NCBI GenBank assembly: GCA_004552485.1
Contig: SFOH01000020.1
Location: 1 to 35,066, forward strand
From: Bacteroidales bacterium
GTDB lineage: Bacteria > Bacteroidota > Bacteroidia > Bacteroidales > Muribaculaceae
DNA: 35,066 nucleotides
Direction of reading: 5' to 3'
Made by a program: the position numbers and the translations under genes. The notes beneath the pieces were generated by a model. That model was not told the origin of the DNA, did no database searches, and saw only the letters and a program-made list of their open reading frames with translations. Shown one piece after another: positions 31,478-35,066 of this stretch (positions within the stretch are counted from its first letter, which is position 1; each line of letters opens with the position of its first letter).

Positions 31478-32143
31478 ATGTCAGCATTCCGCAGAAATAC
31501 TCCTCTCGTGAAGGGCGCGCGCGTGGTTTCGGCCATCTTCTCGCCGCTGTTCATACCCACCTACTGCACCGTCATGGCCATGTGGCTGACGCCGCTGAAC
31601 CTGGTGGCCGAGAACACGCGATTCCTGGCCGCCGCCGTCATCCTGGCCCTCACGTGCATCTTCCCCACCATGATTATAGTGTCCATGATCAAGCTCGGCA
31701 AAGTGAGCGATATGGACATCTCCAACCGTCGCCAACGCTTTGTGCCACTGATGCTTACGCTTGTTTGCTACGTGCTTGCCACCGCCTATATGTGGCGCGT
31801 GTCGGCACCGATGTGGCTGGTGATGTACTTCGCCTCCGGATGCCTGTCGGCGCTGGCCGTGGCACTCATCTCGCTGCGCTGGAAAATCAGTGCCCACGGT
31901 GCCGGCATGGGCAATTTGCTCGGTATGGTCATCGCCTTCATGGAGGGCGGCTATGCCGTCTACAACATGCTGGTGTGGCTGTGCGCGATTATCATCCTGT
32001 GCGGCGTGGTGTGCTCGGCACGCGTAATCCTGCACCGTCACACCCTCGGTCAGGTGTACGCCGGCACCGCCCTCAGCGCATTTATAACCACCGTGATGAT
32101 GCTCATCCCGCACTGGATAATGCAATATCTTCAAGCCATTTGA
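31478..32143 (+). CDS. PAP2-like integral membrane protein, degenerate phosphatase motif
   Basis: The 221-residue protein has about six membrane segments. A PAP2-type core can be traced: RRQRFVP (84-90) after TM2, ISAHGAG (137-143) with His140 in the place of PSGH, and SARVILHRHTLGQ (180-192) with Arg182 and His188 where the family has SR-x5-H-x3-D. The final Asp is Gln192. PAP2 enzymes dephosphorylate lipid phosphates such as undecaprenyl diphosphate at the membrane. The altered residues leave catalysis uncertain, but this version seems to be a normal Bacteroidota subgroup. It lies 26 nt before ispG, so an isoprenoid-lipid link is tempting but unproven. Confidence 0.78.
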   Translation: MSAFRRNTPLVKGARVVSAIFSPLFIPTYCTVMAMWLTPLNLVAENTRFLAAAVILALTCIFPTMIIVSMIKLGKVSDMDISNRRQRFVPLMLTLVCYVLATAYMWRVSAPMWLVMYFASGCLSALAVALISLRWKISAHGAGMGNLLGMVIAFMEGGYAVYNMLVWLCAIIILCGVVCSARVILHRHTLGQVYAGTALSAFITTVMMLIPHWIMQYLQAI

Positions 32144-32169
32144 CCACATTCTTTTAAAGTACCGCTATA

Positions 32170-33720
32170 ATGAAAGAAGACACATCATTCCGTCGTCGCA
32201 AGACCCATGCCGTTAGGGTGGGTAACACCGCCATCGGCGGCGATAATCCCATACGCATCCAGTCCATGACCAATACGCCCACGCTCGACACCGAGGCCAG
32301 CGTGGCACAGACCGAGCGCATCGCCGACGCCGGTGCCGACATCGTGCGCCTCACCGCCCAGGGCATTGCCCACGCCAAGAACCTGGAGAATATCAAGCGG
32401 CGCCTGCGCGAGGACGGCTATGACGTTCCCCTCGTCGCCGACATACACTTCAACCCCAAGGTGGCCATGGAAGCCGCCCTGCATGTAGAAAAGGTGCGCA
32501 TCAACCCCGGCAACTACGTTGACCCGGCCCGCACATTCAAGAAACTGGAGTATACCGACGAAGAGTATCGCTCTGAGATGCAGCGCATTGAGGACACGCT
32601 CGTGCCCTTCCTGGAGCTGTGCCGCGAGCATGGCACGGCCGTGCGCCTCGGCGTCAACCATGGCTCGCTCTCCGACCGCATCATGAGCCGCTACGGCGAC
32701 ACGCCGGCAGGTATGGTGGAGAGTGCCATGGAGTTTCTGCGCGTTTCCGTGCGCCACAATTTTCCCGATATCGTCGTGTCTATAAAAGCCTCAAACGTTG
32801 GCATTATGGTGCAGACCATGCGCATGATGGCCGAGGCCATGGAGCGCGAGAACATGACCTTCCCGCTGCACCTCGGGGTCACCGAGGCCGGTGACGGCGA
32901 GGACGGCCGCGTGAAGAGTGCCGTAGGCATCGGCACACTCCTGGCGCAGGGCATCGGCGACACCATCCGCGTCTCGCTCAGCGAAGCCCCCGAGGCGGAA
33001 GTCCCCGTGGCCCAAATGCTCGTGAAACACATCGGCGCCATGACCCGCAACCTGCGCGGCATACCCGCCGCCAAGCCCGGCGGCGTGCCCGTTGTGGTGG
33101 GTGCGGACATCACCGAAGGGGAGTGTTTACAAAACTTTAACACTCTGACACTCAGCGGTCCCAATGCCGCTGCAGACGCCGAGTTGCAATTGCAAACGCC
33201 CTCCGACAAGCCCGTCGCACTCCACGCCGTATACCCCGCCGAACTCACCAAAGAAGAAGTGACGCTGGCGGCCGCCGTCGACCTCGGCAGCCTCTTGCTC
33301 GCAGGTTATGGTGACGCCGTGTGGCTGACAGCTCCGCAGCTGTCCGATGAAGAGCGCAACTCGCTGTTGTTCACCATCTTGCAGAGCACGCGCCGACGCA
33401 TCACACGCACCGAATTCATCGCCTGCCCCAGCTGCGGACGCACCCTCTTCGACCTCCAGGGCACGCTCGCGCGCGTGAAAGCCGCCACCTCCCACCTCCC
33501 CGGCCTCAAGATTGCCGTCATGGGCTGCGTGGTGAACGGTCCGGGTGAGATGGCCGACGCCGACTACGGCTATGTCGGTGCCGCCGTCAACCGCATCTCC
33601 CTCTACCGCGGCAAGCAGTGCGTGGCCATGAATCTGCCCGAAGAAGAGGCCATCGAACACCTCGTCAGCCTGCTCAAGGAAGATGGCAAATGGGTTGAAC
33701 CTTCACTTGAAAACGACTAA
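32170..33720 (+). CDS. ispG: 4-hydroxy-3-methylbut-2-en-1-yl diphosphate synthase
   Basis: IspG reduces methylerythritol cyclodiphosphate to HMBPP in the MEP isoprenoid pathway, using a [4Fe-4S] cluster. The 516-residue product has the TIM-barrel domain (about 10-290; IQSMTNTPTLDTEAS, LVADIHFNP, RINPGNY, RLGVNHGSLS, LHLGVTEAGDGEDG) and the C-terminal cluster domain with Cys419, Cys422 and Cys453 plus Glu460 (MGCVVNGPGE) as the fourth ligand. Between them, about residues 290-415, is the insert domain seen in plant and Bacteroidota enzymes, but it is short: related enzymes are about 600 residues. It follows the PAP2-like gene and precedes an M16 peptidase gene by 5 nt. Confidence 0.94.
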   Translation: MKEDTSFRRRKTHAVRVGNTAIGGDNPIRIQSMTNTPTLDTEASVAQTERIADAGADIVRLTAQGIAHAKNLENIKRRLREDGYDVPLVADIHFNPKVAMEAALHVEKVRINPGNYVDPARTFKKLEYTDEEYRSEMQRIEDTLVPFLELCREHGTAVRLGVNHGSLSDRIMSRYGDTPAGMVESAMEFLRVSVRHNFPDIVVSIKASNVGIMVQTMRMMAEAMERENMTFPLHLGVTEAGDGEDGRVKSAVGIGTLLAQGIGDTIRVSLSEAPEAEVPVAQMLVKHIGAMTRNLRGIPAAKPGGVPVVVGADITEGECLQNFNTLTLSGPNAAADAELQLQTPSDKPVALHAVYPAELTKEEVTLAAAVDLGSLLLAGYGDAVWLTAPQLSDEERNSLLFTILQSTRRRITRTEFIACPSCGRTLFDLQGTLARVKAATSHLPGLKIAVMGCVVNGPGEMADADYGYVGAAVNRISLYRGKQCVAMNLPEEEAIEHLVSLLKEDGKWVEPSLEND

Positions 33721-33725
33721 GCTAA

Positions 33726-34961
33726 ATGGCACAGAATACAGCCACATACTTCACACTTGACAACGGTATGCGGTGCGTCCATCTCCATCAGCCGGGAGCG
33801 CCCGTAGGCTACTTCGGCGCCGCCGTCCGCGCCGGCAGCCGTGACGAGGATGTCGCCCGGGGTCAGGCAGGGTTGGCACACTTTGTCGAACACACCATCT
33901 TCAAGGGCACGGCACGCCGCTCGTCGTGGCACATCATCAATCGCATGGAGGCGGTGGGCGGTGAGCTCAACGCCTTCACGGGCAAGGAAGACACCGTTGT
34001 CTACGCTGCTTTTTCGCGCCCTAACCTCAGTCGCGCCGCCGAGCTGATTGCCGACCTCATCACCGGCTCGCGCTTTCCCAAGGCGCAGCTCGACCGCGAG
34101 CGCGAGGTGGTGTGCGACGAGATAGACTCTTACCTCGACCAGCCCTCCGAGGCCGTCTTCGATGACTTCGAAGACCTCCTCTTTCCCACCGACGGCCTCG
34201 GCCACAACATCCTCGGTACGCGCGAGAGCGTGCGCCGGCTCACCTCCGAGGATTGCGTAGCATGGTTAAACACTTACTATAATACCAACCGCATAATCCT
34301 TTTCTACGCAGGAGCATACGGTGTCGACACATTCCGCAAAATTGCCGAGCGATATTACTCTGATTTGCGTGTTGGCGGTGCTGTCGCAGAGCTGCCGGCG
34401 GTGACCCCGGCGGCGCGCTTCGACGTGCACAAGGCTGTGGAGAGTCACCAGGCCAATGTGGTGATGGGCTCCGCGCTGCCGCCCATGCCGCTGCCCGAAC
34501 GCATGGTGATGGCCCTGCTCACGAATATCCTCGGCGGACCGGGCATGAACTCGCTGCTCAACGTCGAGCTGCGCGAGCGCCGCGGACTGGTGTACAATGT
34601 GGAGACATCGGTGACCAATTTCAGCAACTGCGGCGAGTTTCTCGTCTACTTCGGCTGCGACCCGAGCGATGAGGGAGAGTGCCGCCGACTGGCTCAACAA
34701 CAGCTTGAAGAGATGGCATCGCATTGCCTGTCGGAGAGACGGTTGGCGGCAGCGCGCAAACAGTATCTCGGACAACTCATCCTCGCCAACGACAACCGCG
34801 AGAACCGCGCCATCGCCGTCGGCCGCGCCACCCTCTTCCGCGGCCGTGCGCTGACCTCCGCACAGGTCACCGACATGGTGCGCGCCGTGACGCCGCAGGC
34901 GCTGCGCGATGCGGCGGCCCTGGTGGTCGCCCCCTCAGTACTCACCCTCGGCCCCAATTAG
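33726..34961 (+). CDS. M16 family zinc metallopeptidase (processing-protease-like)
   Basis: The 411-residue protein has no signal peptide. The inverted zinc motif H-x-x-E-H is His52-Phe-Val-Glu55-His56 in LAHFVEHTIFKGT, and a downstream acidic third ligand lies in REREVVCDEIDSYLDQPSEAVFD (Glu about 126-133). The second half is the non-catalytic M16 domain with GGPGMNSLLNVELRERRGLVYNVE, the conserved substrate-groove motif of this family. M16B enzymes degrade or process small peptides; substrate is unknown. It is encoded 5 nt after ispG, so co-transcribed with it, although no functional link is obvious. Confidence 0.9.
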   Translation: MAQNTATYFTLDNGMRCVHLHQPGAPVGYFGAAVRAGSRDEDVARGQAGLAHFVEHTIFKGTARRSSWHIINRMEAVGGELNAFTGKEDTVVYAAFSRPNLSRAAELIADLITGSRFPKAQLDREREVVCDEIDSYLDQPSEAVFDDFEDLLFPTDGLGHNILGTRESVRRLTSEDCVAWLNTYYNTNRIILFYAGAYGVDTFRKIAERYYSDLRVGGAVAELPAVTPAARFDVHKAVESHQANVVMGSALPPMPLPERMVMALLTNILGGPGMNSLLNVELRERRGLVYNVETSVTNFSNCGEFLVYFGCDPSDEGECRRLAQQQLEEMASHCLSERRLAAARKQYLGQLILANDNRENRAIAVGRATLFRGRALTSAQVTDMVRAVTPQALRDAAALVVAPSVLTLGPN

Positions 34962-34986
34962 GCTAATTGTCTCGCCCTGAAAAAAG

Positions 34987-35007
34987 TTGACTCACAAAAA
35001 GTCAACA
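34987..35007. terminator. Hairpin after the M16 peptidase gene
   Basis: GTTGACT (34987-34993) and AGTCAAC (35001-35007) form a perfect 7-bp stem with a 7-nt loop. It lies 25 nt after the peptidase stop codon in AT-rich sequence and is not followed by a run of T. Either a weak terminator or an operator-like site for the sequence beyond. Confidence 0.4.
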
Positions 35008-35010
35008 AGA

Positions 35011-35066
35011 TGATTAAATTTCAGAGTTTACCACGACAAAAACGACAGGCAATTCGGGAAGAAGTC
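35011..35066 (+). CDS. Possible start of a further gene, cut by right edge
   Basis: An ATG at 35011 opens a frame that stays open for 18 codons to the window edge, reading MIKFQSLPRQKRQAIREEV in part. It is AT-richer than the preceding genes and has a basic N-terminus. The product cannot be identified from this fragment, and chance is possible for so short a frame. Confidence 0.25.

Noticed and set aside
35050..35062. A possible third copy of the Sel1-flanking repeat (GGCAATTCGGGA versus GGCAGTTCGGGA).
   Set aside because: Only 12 bases with one mismatch agree, it lies in a possible coding frame, and the second half of the repeat is beyond the window. Chance similarity is quite likely in 35 kb.

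Overview
This window looks like a chromosomal segment of a high-GC member of the Bacteroidales, perhaps Muribaculaceae-like. Three things point there: Bacteroidota-type -7 promoter boxes (TAnnTTTG) upstream of most transcription units, almost no Shine-Dalgarno sites, and Bacteroidota-typical gene sets (NfnAB, an insert-bearing IspG, the uppS-bamA-ompH-ompH cluster, a PG0541-like protein closing an RND operon). The family-level placement is inference. I see no rRNA, tRNA, CRISPR array, phage or recognisable insertion sequence.

Layout. (1) 1-908, minus: start of an exported Arg-Pro-Gly repeat protein running off the left edge. (2) 1233-8504, plus: a long co-directional run of pyrE, an SRPBCC protein, a Rieske-like lipoprotein, an SGNH hydrolase-like protein, an MBOAT acyltransferase, mtaB, a lipid A-type acyltransferase and a GT2 glycosyltransferase. 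The second half looks like envelope glycan/lipid assembly and O-acylation. (3) 8530-8626: a roughly 97-bp element with 17-bp terminal inverted repeats between converging genes. (4) 8638-10923, minus: nfnA-nfnB, an electron-bifurcating transhydrogenase. (5) 11084-13275, minus: a two-gene NatA/NatB-type ABC exporter. (6) 13610-15094, plus: a secreted PEGA/Sel1-repeat protein bracketed by two similar intergenic sequences. (7) 15301-21424, plus: an RND efflux operon (TolC-like, adaptor, permease, small PG0541-like protein), closed by a 20-bp-stem terminator. (8) 21522-28592, minus: a DUF6242-type lipoprotein, a DUF6089-type membrane protein, uppS, bamA and two ompH/skp genes, that is, outer-membrane biogenesis. 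(9) 28869-29921, minus: ribD. (10) 29997-34961, plus: rpoN (apparently broken), a PAP2-like membrane protein, ispG and an M16 peptidase. The right edge has a hairpin and perhaps the start of another gene.

The region is mostly conserved housekeeping and envelope functions. I did not find a convincing new defence or mobile system. The most unusual signals are the rpoN reading-frame break with apparent loss of its LNPKPG-like segment, the altered PRPP loop of PyrE, the duplicated upstream sequence around the Sel1 gene, the 97-bp inverted-repeat element, and the short insert domain in IspG.
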